Assembly (NCBI RefSeq): GCF_008704205.1
Contig: NZ_VXLC01000004.1
Coordinates: forward strand, 930,001 to 994,000
DNA from: Nocardia colli
GTDB taxonomy: Bacteria; Actinomycetota; Actinomycetes; Mycobacteriales; Mycobacteriaceae
DNA: 64,000 nucleotides
Direction: 5' to 3'
A model generated the notes under the pieces. That model was given only the letters and a program-made list of their open reading frames with translations. It searched no databases and had not been told where the DNA came from. Positions within the stretch are counted from its first letter, which is position 1, and every line of letters starts with the position of its first letter. A program made the translations under genes and the position numbers. Below are positions 52,041 to 60,958 of this stretch, in pieces.

Positions 52041-52345
52041 TGTGCCGCCGAACGGTTTTGAGTGGTGACCCGGTCGCCATCTTGAGCCGGTCGACGGCAC
52101 AGCCGAACATCCGGAATCCCATTGACGGTGGCGACACAGTCGAAACACACACCGATGCCACAGAACACACCACGCGAACCACCGTCAGGCCCGGTTCGCC
52201 AGTGCGACCGACCATCGGCCAACAGCACCGTCGCAAGCGTCTGACCATGCACACCAGCAACCGACGTGCCATCGACAGTCACCGCCAGCGGCCGATCCCT
52301 CCGCCCAACCGAATCAACATCCGCCCCAATCGAACGCGCGCTCAC
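52037..52345 (-). CDS. D-hydroxyproline dehydrogenase, [2Fe-2S] gamma subunit
   Basis: 102 residues, ferredoxin-like (HcnA/SoxA-like). Cluster cysteines lie in RGVFCGIGVCFDCVATVNG and, later, VRLCRRP. It would carry electrons from the FAD subunits. GTG start at 52345 with GGGGGG upstream; stop overlaps the alpha-subunit start by 4 bases (ATGA), so translationally coupled. It is preceded by a 124-base non-coding gap after the beta-subunit gene. Confidence 0.82.
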   Translation of the reverse strand: MSARSIGADVDSVGRRDRPLAVTVDGTSVAGVHGQTLATVLLADGRSHWRTGPDGGSRGVFCGIGVCFDCVATVNGIPDVRLCRRPAQDGDRVTTQNRSAAQ

Positions 52346-52469
52346 ACGATCCCCCCGTCCCGGCCGAACGTCGCACCCGGTCGGACATCCGCCATCGACC
52401 GAGGGGCGCTTTCAGTCGGTCTGGCGGGCTGAAGGTGCCCTTCGGTCGGATGAGGGTCGGCGGGTTCGG

Positions 52470-53687
52470 TCATCGGGATGCCTTCTGGGTCGGTTCGGTG
52501 CGGCTAGGGATTACGGCGGGGCGATCGATGGCGAAGGCCGCGATGTCGACCTCGGCCGGTTGCCCGGCCAGTGCGGACGAGATCAGCTGGGCGGTACCGA
52601 CCGACAGGCCGATGCCCGCACCCTCGTGCCCGGTCGCGTGCCAGAGGCCAGGCAGCCGTGGATCGGGGCCGATCACCGGAAGGTGGTCGTCGACGTACGG
52701 ACGGAAGCCGCCGTACGCCCGCATGATCGCGACGTCGGCGAGGATCGGGTAGAGCCGCAACGCCTTTCGGGCGATGGCGGCCAGGCTGTCCGGCTGGATC
52801 CGATCGTCGAAGCCGCACTGACGGCGGGACGAGCCGAGCAGCAGCGGGCCGCCCCTGGTCGATTCGACCACCGCCGACGATTGCAATGCGGCGTCCGAGC
52901 TGCCTACCGCGCCGACGTAATCCGCGTCGTAGACCTTGTGGAACACGGTCGGCGGCATGGGTGCGGTGATGAGTACGTCGCCACGGCGGGGCTTGATCGC
53001 GATCGGTGCGCCGAGTAGTCCGGACACGATGCCCGACCACGGGCCCGCCGCATTGATCACGATGTCGGCATGCCGTTGTCCGCGAGTGGTTTCCACCCCG
53101 ACCAACCGGCCGTCCTGGATCAGCGGCGCGGTGACCTCGCAGCGAGTCTCGACGATCGCGCCTGCCGCGACGGCGGATCCGAGCAAAGCCGTTGCGGCAC
53201 CGGCGGGTTGGACCTGCGCGTCTTCGGGGTAATACACCGCCGCGCACACATCGCGGGTAAGCGCGGGCTCGGCCGCGGCCAGCTGATCCCCGTCGAGATG
53301 TTCGCACCGCACTCCGGCTTCGCGCTGTCCGTCGGCGAACGCGCCCAGTGCGGCAGCGCCCGCTTCGGTGGTGGCAACGACTATGCCGCCCTTGGGTTCC
53401 CATTCGATGCCGGCCGCGTCGTCGGGCAGTCGCTCGGCGATCCGCTCGAGCACGGCGGGCCACAGTCGCCGGGACAACTGGGCCAGCGCCAACTCGGGCC
53501 CGGGTCCCTTATCCGAGACGAGCACATTGCCTTCGCCGTGCGCCGTGGTGCCGGAGGCGACCCCGCCCCGCTCGCAGACCCGGACCGAGGCGCCGTCCAG
53601 GCTGAGCCGGTCCGCGAGCGCACATCCGATCATGCCGCCGCCGATGATCAGGACGTCTGATCCCCGCAGGGGCGCGGCTCCGGTCAT
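52470..53687 (-). CDS. D-hydroxyproline dehydrogenase, FAD (DAAO-like) beta subunit
   Basis: 405 residues of the D-amino-acid oxidase/glycine oxidase fold: VLIIGGGMIGCALADRLSLD for FAD, GGVASGTTAHGEGN (flavin ring region), and a C-terminal MRAYGGFRPYVDDHLPVIG with the FAD-binding end GHEGAGIGLSVGTAQL. This would be the catalytic subunit oxidising the D-hydroxyproline ring nitrogen-carbon bond. Start ATG 53687 overlaps the stop of the dehydrogenase gene upstream by 4 bases. Confidence 0.85.
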   Translation of the reverse strand: MTGAAPLRGSDVLIIGGGMIGCALADRLSLDGASVRVCERGGVASGTTAHGEGNVLVSDKGPGPELALAQLSRRLWPAVLERIAERLPDDAAGIEWEPKGGIVVATTEAGAAALGAFADGQREAGVRCEHLDGDQLAAAEPALTRDVCAAVYYPEDAQVQPAGAATALLGSAVAAGAIVETRCEVTAPLIQDGRLVGVETTRGQRHADIVINAAGPWSGIVSGLLGAPIAIKPRRGDVLITAPMPPTVFHKVYDADYVGAVGSSDAALQSSAVVESTRGGPLLLGSSRRQCGFDDRIQPDSLAAIARKALRLYPILADVAIMRAYGGFRPYVDDHLPVIGPDPRLPGLWHATGHEGAGIGLSVGTAQLISSALAGQPAEVDIAAFAIDRPAVIPSRTEPTQKASR

Positions 53688-55150
53688 CGTGCGCGGGCCC
53701 CGTTCACCGAGCGCGGCACGGAAAGCGGGTTGTCCGTGCGCAGTTCGAGCGGCAGCAGATCCTCCGGCACCGACTGATAGGTCACCGGACGCAGGAAACG
53801 GGAGATCGCCGCAGTGCCGACGGAGGTCGCGGTCGGAGCCGTCGTCGCCGGGTAGGGGCCGCCGTGCTGCTGCGCGTAGGTCACCGAGAGCCCGGTCGGC
53901 CAGCTGTTCCACAGCACCCGCCCGGCCGTGTCCACCGCGGCGGCGATCAACGCGCGTGCGGTGTCGTCGACTTGATCGCCGAAGAGGGAGACCGTCAACT
54001 GACCGCCCACCGAACGAGCCAGCTCGAGCAGCTCGTCGGTGTTCCGATAGCTGACCAGAAGTGTTGCCGGGCCGAACATCTCGTGCAGCAATGCCTCGGG
54101 ATCGGACAACACCGTGCGCGCCGTGGTGGCGAGGAGCAGCGCCTCGCCAGGTCCGCCGCCCGCGAGCAGTTCCACGTTCGAATGCGCGCGAACCTGCTCG
54201 ACAGCACGGGCGAACCCGGCGGCGATCTCCGCGTTGAGCGGGTCGCCGGTGGGCACCGGACGGTCCCTGATCAGCTGAGCCAACTCACTGAAAACCGTTG
54301 CCTCCTCCGGGATTGCGACCAGGCCCGGCTTGGTGCACAGCTGACCCGCGCTGGCGCTGACCGCCGTCAGCAGACCCGAAGCGATCTCCGCTGCCCGGGT
54401 CCGGGCAGCGTCGCGGGTGACGAATACCGGGTTGATGGAACCGAGTTCGCCATAGAAGGGGATCGGCACCGGCCGACCGGCCGCCAGGTCGTACAGCGCC
54501 CGCCCACCCGCGGTCGACCCGGTGAACGCCGCGGCGGCGACGGCGGGATGGGTGAGCACCTGCACACCAGCGTCGCGACCGAATACGAGACCGAAAGTGC
54601 CACTCGGAGAACCACATTCGGCGAGTGCCGCGTCGATCAGCCGCCCGACCGCGCGGGACAGCGCGGGGTGCCCGGGACTGGCCTTGACGATCACCGGGCA
54701 ACCCGCCGCCAGCGCGGACGCGGTATCGCCGCCGGCGACCGAGAACGCGAACGGAAAGTTGCTCGCCGCGAAATTCACCACCGGACCGAGCGCGATATTC
54801 ATCCGCCGCAGATCCGGCCGCGGCGCGCCCATCGGCCAGTCCGCGTCCGCGGTGTCGATGCGCACGTCGAGGAAATCGCCGTCGAGCACGGTCTGCGCGA
54901 ACAACCGCAGCTGAAAACTGGTGCGCTTCAGCTCACCGGCCAGTCGCGGCTCTGGCAGGTGCGTCTCCCGCATGGCCAGCGGGATCAGCTCCGCGGCCTG
55001 CGCGTCCAGCCGATCGGCGATGCCGCGCAGCACCCGGGACCGATCGGGCAGACCCATCGCCGCCCAGGGCGCCGCCGCCGTGGCGGCCGCGGCGGCAATG
55101 CCGTCGACCTCCTCGGCGGTCGTGTCGCGAACGGATTCGATCGTGCTCAT
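53684..55150 (-). CDS. 2-oxoglutarate semialdehyde (2,5-dioxovalerate) dehydrogenase
   Basis: 488 residues, aldehyde-dehydrogenase superfamily: FTGSTAGGRALYDLAA (cofactor loop), YGELGSINPVFVT (catalytic Glu), SAGQLCTKPGLVAIP (catalytic Cys) and LHEMFGPATLLVSY. It makes 2-oxoglutarate from 2-oxoglutarate semialdehyde, the last step of hydroxyproline and pentose-acid pathways. GAGGAG precedes the ATG. Overlaps the beta-subunit gene. The family assignment is firm; the exact substrate rests on the operon. Confidence 0.85.
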   Translation of the reverse strand: MSTIESVRDTTAEEVDGIAAAAATAAAPWAAMGLPDRSRVLRGIADRLDAQAAELIPLAMRETHLPEPRLAGELKRTSFQLRLFAQTVLDGDFLDVRIDTADADWPMGAPRPDLRRMNIALGPVVNFAASNFPFAFSVAGGDTASALAAGCPVIVKASPGHPALSRAVGRLIDAALAECGSPSGTFGLVFGRDAGVQVLTHPAVAAAAFTGSTAGGRALYDLAAGRPVPIPFYGELGSINPVFVTRDAARTRAAEIASGLLTAVSASAGQLCTKPGLVAIPEEATVFSELAQLIRDRPVPTGDPLNAEIAAGFARAVEQVRAHSNVELLAGGGPGEALLLATTARTVLSDPEALLHEMFGPATLLVSYRNTDELLELARSVGGQLTVSLFGDQVDDTARALIAAAVDTAGRVLWNSWPTGLSVTYAQQHGGPYPATTAPTATSVGTAAISRFLRPVTYQSVPEDLLPLELRTDNPLSVPRSVNGARAR

Positions 55151-55192
55151 CGCCAACTCCTCGTCTTTCGTGTGCACCGAGCTACAGACTGC

Positions 55193-56104
55193 CTACCGGT
55201 AACCCTTGGCGAGCAGGTCACGGGTGTCCTCGGTGAGTTTCGCGATCAGCTCCGGCGCGAGCGGAACCCGCGGCGGACGGCATTTGCCGCCGTTGCGGCC
55301 GGCCAGGTCCATGGACAGCTTGATCGCGTGCACGAACTGCGGCTTCGAGTCCCAGCGCAGCAGCTTGTGCAGCTCGCGGTAGAGCGGAAGTGCCTTGTCC
55401 AGATCCCGGTTGACCGCGGCGTTGTACAGCTCGACGGTGGCCCGGGGGATCGCGTTCGGGTATCCGGCCACCCAGCCGACCGCGCCGGCGATGCCGAGTT
55501 CCAGGAGCACGTCGTCCGAGCCGACGAGCACGTCGAGTTCGGGGGCGAGCTCCTTGATCTCGTAGAAGCGCCGCACGTCGCCGGTGAACTCCTTGACCGC
55601 GACGATCAGGCCCTCGCCGTGCAGTTCGGCCAGGATGTCCGGGGTCAGGTCGATGCGGGTGTCGAACGGGTTGTTGTAGGCCACGATCGGCAGGCCGACC
55701 TCGGCCACGGTGCGGTAGTGGTCGAGGACCGAGTCCCGCCCGCCGCGATAGGTGTTCGGCGGCAGCAGCATCACGGCCTGGGCGCCGGCCTCGGCGGCCT
55801 GCGCGGCCCACTTGCGCGCCTGCAACGCGCCGTACGCGGCGACGCCGGGCATCACGGTGAAGCCGTCCGGCGCGGCCTCGATGGCGGTGCGCACCACCCT
55901 GGCCCGCTCCTCGTCGTCGAGGGTCTGGTATTCGCCGAGCGACCCGTTCGGGCTCACTCCGTGGCAGCCGTTGGCGGCCAGCCACTGCACGTGCTGGGCG
56001 TAGGCGTCGTAGTCGACCGAGTAGTCCTCAGCGAACGGCAGGGTCGTCGCGACCAGGATCCCGTGCCAGGGCTTGGTCGCGGCTGAGGTGATCGGTTCGG
56101 ACAT
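55193..56104 (-). CDS. 1-pyrroline-4-hydroxy-2-carboxylate deaminase (DapA-like)
   Basis: 303 residues, class I aldolase/DHDPS fold with Schiff-base Lys in IVAVKEFTGDVRRFYE and the Tyr in PIVAYNNPFDT. GSLGEYQTLDDEERA replaces the GTTGE motif of DHDPS. In the operon this enzyme would remove ammonia and dehydrate to give 2-oxoglutarate semialdehyde. First gene of the minus-strand operon; GAGGCTTC on the minus strand gives a ribosome site. Related homologues include 5-dehydro-4-deoxyglucarate dehydratases, so the context decides the call. Confidence 0.85.
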   Translation of the reverse strand: MSEPITSAATKPWHGILVATTLPFAEDYSVDYDAYAQHVQWLAANGCHGVSPNGSLGEYQTLDDEERARVVRTAIEAAPDGFTVMPGVAAYGALQARKWAAQAAEAGAQAVMLLPPNTYRGGRDSVLDHYRTVAEVGLPIVAYNNPFDTRIDLTPDILAELHGEGLIVAVKEFTGDVRRFYEIKELAPELDVLVGSDDVLLELGIAGAVGWVAGYPNAIPRATVELYNAAVNRDLDKALPLYRELHKLLRWDSKPQFVHAIKLSMDLAGRNGGKCRPPRVPLAPELIAKLTEDTRDLLAKGYR

Positions 56105-56374
56105 GTGAAGCCTCCATCTGCGCGATTGTCCGGATCAACGGTCGATCCAGATGTCATGTGACGTGTGACATTGCACAAGATAGCTAAGTGACGGTGGTCA
56201 CGCAAGATGGGGAAAGTGACTGGGGACACGCGAGTTCTACGATCCCGGAAACGCGGAAACGCCCCGCCCCGACAACAGCGCTCACCGTCCGCTCGCGCGG
56301 GGATGGCATTGCGGCTGTTCGACTTTCGATCAGCGCGCGCTGTGTCGGGGCTGGGCGTTATTCGGCTGGGTAGA
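56105..56374. promoter_or_regulatory. Control region of the hydroxyproline operon
   Basis: 270 bases. ATGTCA (56151-56156) and TGACAT (56166-56171) form an inverted repeat with a 9-base gap, a candidate GntR site. GTGACGGTGGTCAC (56188-56201) matches GTGA-N6-TCAC, the CRP-type consensus. Together they would couple substrate induction and catabolite control. No additional gene is seen. Confidence 0.5.
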
Positions 56375-57862
56375 TCAGCGGACCGGGGTGACCGCGATCG
56401 GCGGGATGGCATCCACACAGGACGTCGGTCCGGTGTTGCCGGTCCGGATGAAGCGGGCCACCAGGTCGGTGATGCAGCCGCTGGGCTCCAGGTCGGGGAC
56501 ATGGCCGGTGTTGGGCACGGACAGGAAGGTCGCGTTCGGGAAGCCGGCGGCGACCCGCTTGCCGTTCGCGTCCGGAGTGATGGCATCGAGGTCGCCGGAC
56601 ATGACCAGCACCGGGACGTTCGGCAGCGCGGAGGCCGGGCGGCCGGGGTAGGCATCGGTGACGGCGGGCCACTGGATGCACGCGTCACCGCCGTCGCGCA
56701 TACCGGCGCTGAATCCCTCGGCGCTGAACGCGCCGACGCCGTCGGATCCGGCCGCGGCGAGTCCGTCCCGGTACTGCTGCACCCGCTCGTTCAGCGGCGA
56801 CTGACGCTTCCAGATGTTCGGGTAGTCGTTGCAGGCGACGGTGATGAACAGGTCGATGTTCTCGGCGGTCGGCTCACTGCCCGCCTGCTCGGCCCACTGC
56901 CGCAGCCCGGTGTCGTCGCCGTTGGCGGCGCTGTGCAGGGCGGCGGGCAGCGCGCCCATCAGGGTCGGTTGCGTCGGGTCGGCGCCCACGCTGGTGCTGG
57001 CCACCTCGAAGGCGAGGGTGGCGAACTTGCTTTCGCTGAGCTGCAACGGATTCCGCCCGGCGATGGCGAGCGGCTGGGCGGCCAGGCGCTGCGTCACCGT
57101 GCGCAGGTCGGCGACGGCGGTCGCGCCGTCACAGGCCCGGCTGCGATCGCAGATCCGTTGCAGGGCAAGCGATACCGCTTCGGCGTTGGGGCGCGACAGC
57201 AGGTCGAACTCGGGCGGGTAGGCGCCGGAGAGCACCATCGACTGCACGGTGTCGGGGTGGCGCTCGGCGTAGATCGGCATCAGGTAGGTGCCGTAGGAGA
57301 TGCCGTAGAGCACCAGCTTGGGGATGCCGAGCCGGGCGCGGATCGCGTCGAAGTCGTCGGCGGTGGCGGCCGAGGTGTAGCCGGCCGCGCGCGGGCCGAG
57401 CTGTTCGGCGCAGCGGGCCACCGTCTGCTGCTGGTATTCGCGGGTGCCGATCTCGTATCCGGCCTCGTCCGCGCCGCAATCCAACGGGCTGGACAGGCCG
57501 GTGCCGCGCGGATCGACGAGGAGCAGATCATGATCGTCGAGCAACTGCGCGGACAGCTGAGTGGCCTGCGCGGCGTGGTCGATCAGCGGGACGCCGGGCC
57601 CACCCGGGTTCGGGGCGATCGTGCCCGCGGCGGGCGCATCCAGGTTGCTGCGCCGGACGAGCGCGTAACTCACTGCGACGGTGCCCAATTCGGGCTTTTC
57701 CGAGACAAGCGGCCGGGACTGCACGCCGCACTCGACCTGATGACCCGGCACCGTCGGGCACCAGTCGGGGCCGGCCGGCTTGCTGTCCCCGCACGCCGTG
57801 ATCAGCGTGGTGGCGGCGAGTGCGGCGACCAAGCCTGCGACTGCCCGCATTCCGTTGCGCAT
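56375..57862 (-). CDS. Exported alpha/beta-hydrolase lipoprotein, tripeptidyl-aminopeptidase-like
   Basis: 495 residues. Lipoprotein signal (VAALAATTLITAC). N-terminal hydrolase domain with GGPGVPLIDHA, VDPRGTGLSS and nucleophile GISYGTYL; the TAP-like C-terminal domain has the acid in SGDLDAITP and histidine in NTGHVPDLEPSG. It resembles the secreted proline iminopeptidase/tripeptidyl aminopeptidase group that trims N-termini of peptides. AAGGGA precedes the ATG. It is divergent from the two-component system. Confidence 0.85.
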   Translation of the reverse strand: MRNGMRAVAGLVAALAATTLITACGDSKPAGPDWCPTVPGHQVECGVQSRPLVSEKPELGTVAVSYALVRRSNLDAPAAGTIAPNPGGPGVPLIDHAAQATQLSAQLLDDHDLLLVDPRGTGLSSPLDCGADEAGYEIGTREYQQQTVARCAEQLGPRAAGYTSAATADDFDAIRARLGIPKLVLYGISYGTYLMPIYAERHPDTVQSMVLSGAYPPEFDLLSRPNAEAVSLALQRICDRSRACDGATAVADLRTVTQRLAAQPLAIAGRNPLQLSESKFATLAFEVASTSVGADPTQPTLMGALPAALHSAANGDDTGLRQWAEQAGSEPTAENIDLFITVACNDYPNIWKRQSPLNERVQQYRDGLAAAGSDGVGAFSAEGFSAGMRDGGDACIQWPAVTDAYPGRPASALPNVPVLVMSGDLDAITPDANGKRVAAGFPNATFLSVPNTGHVPDLEPSGCITDLVARFIRTGNTGPTSCVDAIPPIAVTPVR

Positions 57863-57982
57863 ACTCGAAATCCCTTCCCTTGAAGCAACTCCCGCATTCG
57901 GCGGGGTGTTGAGGAGAATCCTGCGCGGTAGAAGTCAAGGGTCGGCGAGGACAACGACAGAATCACGTAAGAATCCACGGCA

Positions 57983-57998
57983 CGTGACAGCGGTCACG
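57983..57998. promoter_or_regulatory. CRP-like palindrome before the two-component genes
   Basis: CGTGACAGCGGTCACG is an inverted repeat with GTGA-N6-TCAC, the same core as the site at 56188-56201. It lies 53 bases before the GTG used as the regulator start. Confidence 0.45.
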
Positions 57999-58050
57999 AA
58001 GTGGACCGCCGATGCCGGCGAACTCGCTACTCACCAGCAACAATGGCAGC

Positions 58051-58755
58051 GTGAGCACACCGAACTCGTCCGCCCCCGCCGCCTCGGTGCTCGTCGTCGA
58101 GGACGACCCGCACGTGCGCAGCACCCTCGATCAACTGCTGCGCTTCGAGGGCTACACCGTTCACCTGGCCGCGGACGGACAGCAGGCCTTGGAGATGCTG
58201 GCCGAGATCGAGCCGGATATGGCGGTGGTCGACGTGGTCATGCCGCGCATGGACGGGCTGTCGCTGTGCCGGCTGCTGCGCCGCCGCGGGGACCGGCTGC
58301 CGATCCTGGTGCTCACCGCGCGCCATCAGATCGGCGATCGGGTCGCCGGGCTGGACGCGGGCGCCGACGACTACCTGCCCAAACCGTTCGCCACCGACGA
58401 GCTGCTCGCCCGGCTGCGCGCGCTGCTGCGGCGCAGCGCGCTGGACGAGGACACCGAGGTGCTGTCCGTCGCGGATCTGACGCTGAACCCGGCGACCCGC
58501 GAGGTGCATCGCGGGGACCGGGCCATCGAACTCACCAAGACCGAGTTCGACGTGCTCGAGCTGCTGCTGCGCAACGCGCGAATCGTGTTGTCCCGCAGCC
58601 GGATCTATGAACACATCTGGGGCTACGACTTCGACACCGATTCGCGCTCGCTCGATGTGTACATCGGCTATCTGCGTCGGAAGACCGAGCAGGAGGGCGA
58701 ATCCCGGCTGATCCACACCGTCCGCAATGTCGGCTACGCCGTGCGTCCCGCCTGA
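58051..58755 (+). CDS. OmpR/PhoB-family response regulator
   Basis: 234 residues. Receiver domain: [11 protein letters not shown] (acidic pair), [11 protein letters not shown] with phosphoacceptor Asp, and [10 protein letters not shown] with conserved Lys. C-terminal winged-helix effector: [40 protein letters not shown]. The layout resembles MprA/TcrA-type regulators. GTG 58051 is preferred because a promoter-proximal palindrome lies between it and the alternative ATG at 58012. It overlaps the kinase gene by one base (TGATG). Confidence 0.87.
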   Translation: MSTPNSSAPAASVLVVEDDPHVRSTLDQLLRFEGYTVHLAADGQQALEMLAEIEPDMAVVDVVMPRMDGLSLCRLLRRRGDRLPILVLTARHQIGDRVAGLDAGADDYLPKPFATDELLARLRALLRRSALDEDTEVLSVADLTLNPATREVHRGDRAIELTKTEFDVLELLLRNARIVLSRSRIYEHIWGYDFDTDSRSLDVYIGYLRRKTEQEGESRLIHTVRNVGYAVRPA

Positions 58756-60071
58756 TGTTGCGCGCCCGGATCACCCTCGTCGTCATCGTGGCCGTGGTGG
58801 CCGCGATCGTGGTCACGCTCGCCACCTCGTATCGCGGGGTCAGCGAGCTGGTCGGTAATCAGATCGACCGCAGCCTCAACGACCGGGTCGACGCCGTCAT
58901 CGCCGTGCTGCCCGCGGTGCTGCCCGAGCGGTCCGACACCATCGAGCAGTTGCTGTCGGCCGACGGGAGCGCGCGCCCGCTGCTGCCGGGCCACATGTCG
59001 CTCCCGGTCTCCGACGCGGATCACCGGGTGGCCCGAACCGGTAGCGGCACAGCCGAATACAACATCGACCTGGACGGCGAACCGTACGGGATCCTGACCA
59101 AGCCGCGCCCCGGCGGCGGTGCGGTGATGGTGGCGCAGCGCTACCACGAGTCCGAACGGATCGACAACGAATTCCTTTGGCGCACCGGCGGTATCACCGT
59201 GATCGCGGTGGCGCTGTCGGCGCTGCTGAGCTGGCTGGCGATCGGGCGCATCCTGCGACCGGTGCGCCGCCTGCTCGCCGCGACCGAGCAGATCAGCACC
59301 ACGCAGGACCTGTCGGTGCCGTTGCCGCCCACCGGTCGCGACGAAATCGGCAGGCTCACCGGCAGTTTCGACACGATGCTGACCGCGCTGCGCCGTTCTC
59401 GCGCGCAGCAGCACCGGCTCGTCCAGGACGCCAGTCACGAGTTGCGCACCCCGCTGACCTCGATTCGCGGCAGCGCCGAACTGTTGCAGCGGGCCCGCGG
59501 CCGGCTCGGCGCCGAGGACGAGACCAAGGTGCTCAACACCCTCGTGCAGGAGTCCGCCGCGCTCGACGATCTGGTCGCCGAACTCGTCGAACTCGCTACC
59601 GATCAGCACACCGCCGAGGAACCCGTCGAACTGGATCTGTCGACGGTGGCCGAAGACTGCGCGCAGCGCTTCCGTCACCGCAGCGGTCGCATCATCACCG
59701 TCACCGCGGACGATCCCGCACCCGTGCTGGCCCGGCCGCGCGCCCTGGCCCGATGTGTGGACAACCTGATCAGCAACGCGATCAAGTTCAGCCCGCCGGA
59801 CACCCCGGTCGACGTGCACATTCATCGCACCGAGCTGACCGTCCGCGACCAAGGGCCCGGCATCGCCGCGGACGACACCACCGCCATCTTCGATCGGTTC
59901 TATCGCGCCGCGAACACCCAGGGCACACCGGGTTCCGGGCTCGGGCTCGCCATCGTCGCGGACATCATCACCGCACACGACGGCACGGTGTTCGCCGAGC
60001 ACGGACCCGGCGCGCGCATCGGTTTCCGGCTCCCGCCGCGGGAACCGGTGGACGGGCGTCGCCGCCGCTAG
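58755..60071 (+). CDS. Sensor histidine kinase
   Basis: 438 residues. Two membrane helices flank an extracytoplasmic sensor of about 115 residues (NDRVDAVIAVLPAVLPERSD). HAMP-like linker (GRILRPVRRLLAATEQISTT), dimerisation/H-box ASHELRTPLTSIRGS with the phospho-His, N-box DNLISNAIKF, G1 DQGPGI and G2 GSGLGLAI. It pairs with the preceding response regulator. Signal unknown; MprB-like kinases sense envelope stress. It ends with a 4-base overlap on the convergent methyltransferase gene. Confidence 0.88.
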   Translation: MLRARITLVVIVAVVAAIVVTLATSYRGVSELVGNQIDRSLNDRVDAVIAVLPAVLPERSDTIEQLLSADGSARPLLPGHMSLPVSDADHRVARTGSGTAEYNIDLDGEPYGILTKPRPGGGAVMVAQRYHESERIDNEFLWRTGGITVIAVALSALLSWLAIGRILRPVRRLLAATEQISTTQDLSVPLPPTGRDEIGRLTGSFDTMLTALRRSRAQQHRLVQDASHELRTPLTSIRGSAELLQRARGRLGAEDETKVLNTLVQESAALDDLVAELVELATDQHTAEEPVELDLSTVAEDCAQRFRHRSGRIITVTADDPAPVLARPRALARCVDNLISNAIKFSPPDTPVDVHIHRTELTVRDQGPGIAADDTTAIFDRFYRAANTQGTPGSGLGLAIVADIITAHDGTVFAEHGPGARIGFRLPPREPVDGRRRR

Positions 60072-60859
60072 CTCGCCTTGGTGCCGACGCCGCCGTAGAT
60101 CACCAGGCGGGTGGCGGGCAGGTCGTCGTCGAGCCATTCCTGCGCGGGCACCACGCCCGGATCGATCAGGTCGAAGCCGTCGAAGAACGCCTCGACCTGG
60201 TCGTGCGCTCGGTAGATGACCTGGGAGGGGCTCTTGTCGGTGTCGTCCTGGGACTGGGTGATGAAGTCCGGGTGGGTGTCGTTGGAGCCGTGTGTGATCG
60301 CGAGGTAGCTGCCCGGCGCCATCAGGTCGCGGAACTTCGCGACGATCCCGTACGGGTCTTCGTCGTCCATCACGTAGTGCAGCACGCCGATGATCAGCAC
60401 GGCGACCGGCTCGTCGAAGTCGATCAGGGCGCCGGTCTTCAACCGGTCGATGATGTCCTCGGGCTGGCGGATGTCGGCTTTCAATGCCGTCACGCCGGGC
60501 GAATGTGCCAGCAGCGCATCGCAATGCGCGTGCACGATCGGGTCGTTGTCGATGTAGACCACGCGTGCTTCCGGGTGGATCTTGCGCGCGACCTCGTGCA
60601 CATTCGGCGAGGTCGGGATGCCCGAACCCAGATCGACGAACTGCCGCACGCCCGCGTCGGCGGCCATCTCGATCGCCTTCACCAGGAATTTTCGGATGAA
60701 CCAGGCCAGGGTTTTGGTGTCGGGTGCGATGGCCAGCATCCGATGCGCAACCTCGCGGTCGACGTCGTAGTTGTCTTTGCCGCCGAGCATGTAGTCATAG
60801 ATCCGGGCAGAGCTCGGCACGTTCGGGTTGAGTCCTGGCGCTCGGTCTACGTCCGACAA
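60068..60859 (-). CDS. SAM-dependent methyltransferase, PF04672/DUF574-like
   Basis: 263 residues. Recognised by SSARIYDYMLGGKDNYDVD near the N-terminus and a Rossmann core with FVDLGSGIPTSP (SAM loop), ARVVYIDNDP and ITHGSNDTHPDFI. This family is widespread in actinomycetes, often in many copies and of unknown substrate. TTG 60859 is chosen because GGGAGG is five bases upstream; GTG 60883 would add eight residues. It is convergent with the kinase gene. Confidence 0.82.
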   Translation of the reverse strand: MSDVDRAPGLNPNVPSSARIYDYMLGGKDNYDVDREVAHRMLAIAPDTKTLAWFIRKFLVKAIEMAADAGVRQFVDLGSGIPTSPNVHEVARKIHPEARVVYIDNDPIVHAHCDALLAHSPGVTALKADIRQPEDIIDRLKTGALIDFDEPVAVLIIGVLHYVMDDEDPYGIVAKFRDLMAPGSYLAITHGSNDTHPDFITQSQDDTDKSPSQVIYRAHDQVEAFFDGFDLIDPGVVPAQEWLDDDLPATRLVIYGGVGTKAS

Positions 60860-60958
60860 GGTGTCCTCCCGATCCTCGACCACAATCGTAGCGATCTTCC
60901 CGGCTGGATGGTGTGCTATGCCACAGTGGGGTGTACCCCGTGCGGCCCGCGCACCGAA

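Noticed and set aside
52346..52469. A further small subunit gene between the [2Fe-2S] and beta subunit genes
   Set aside because: The 124 bases contain no open frame with start and ribosome site; the gap is simply longer than its neighbours.
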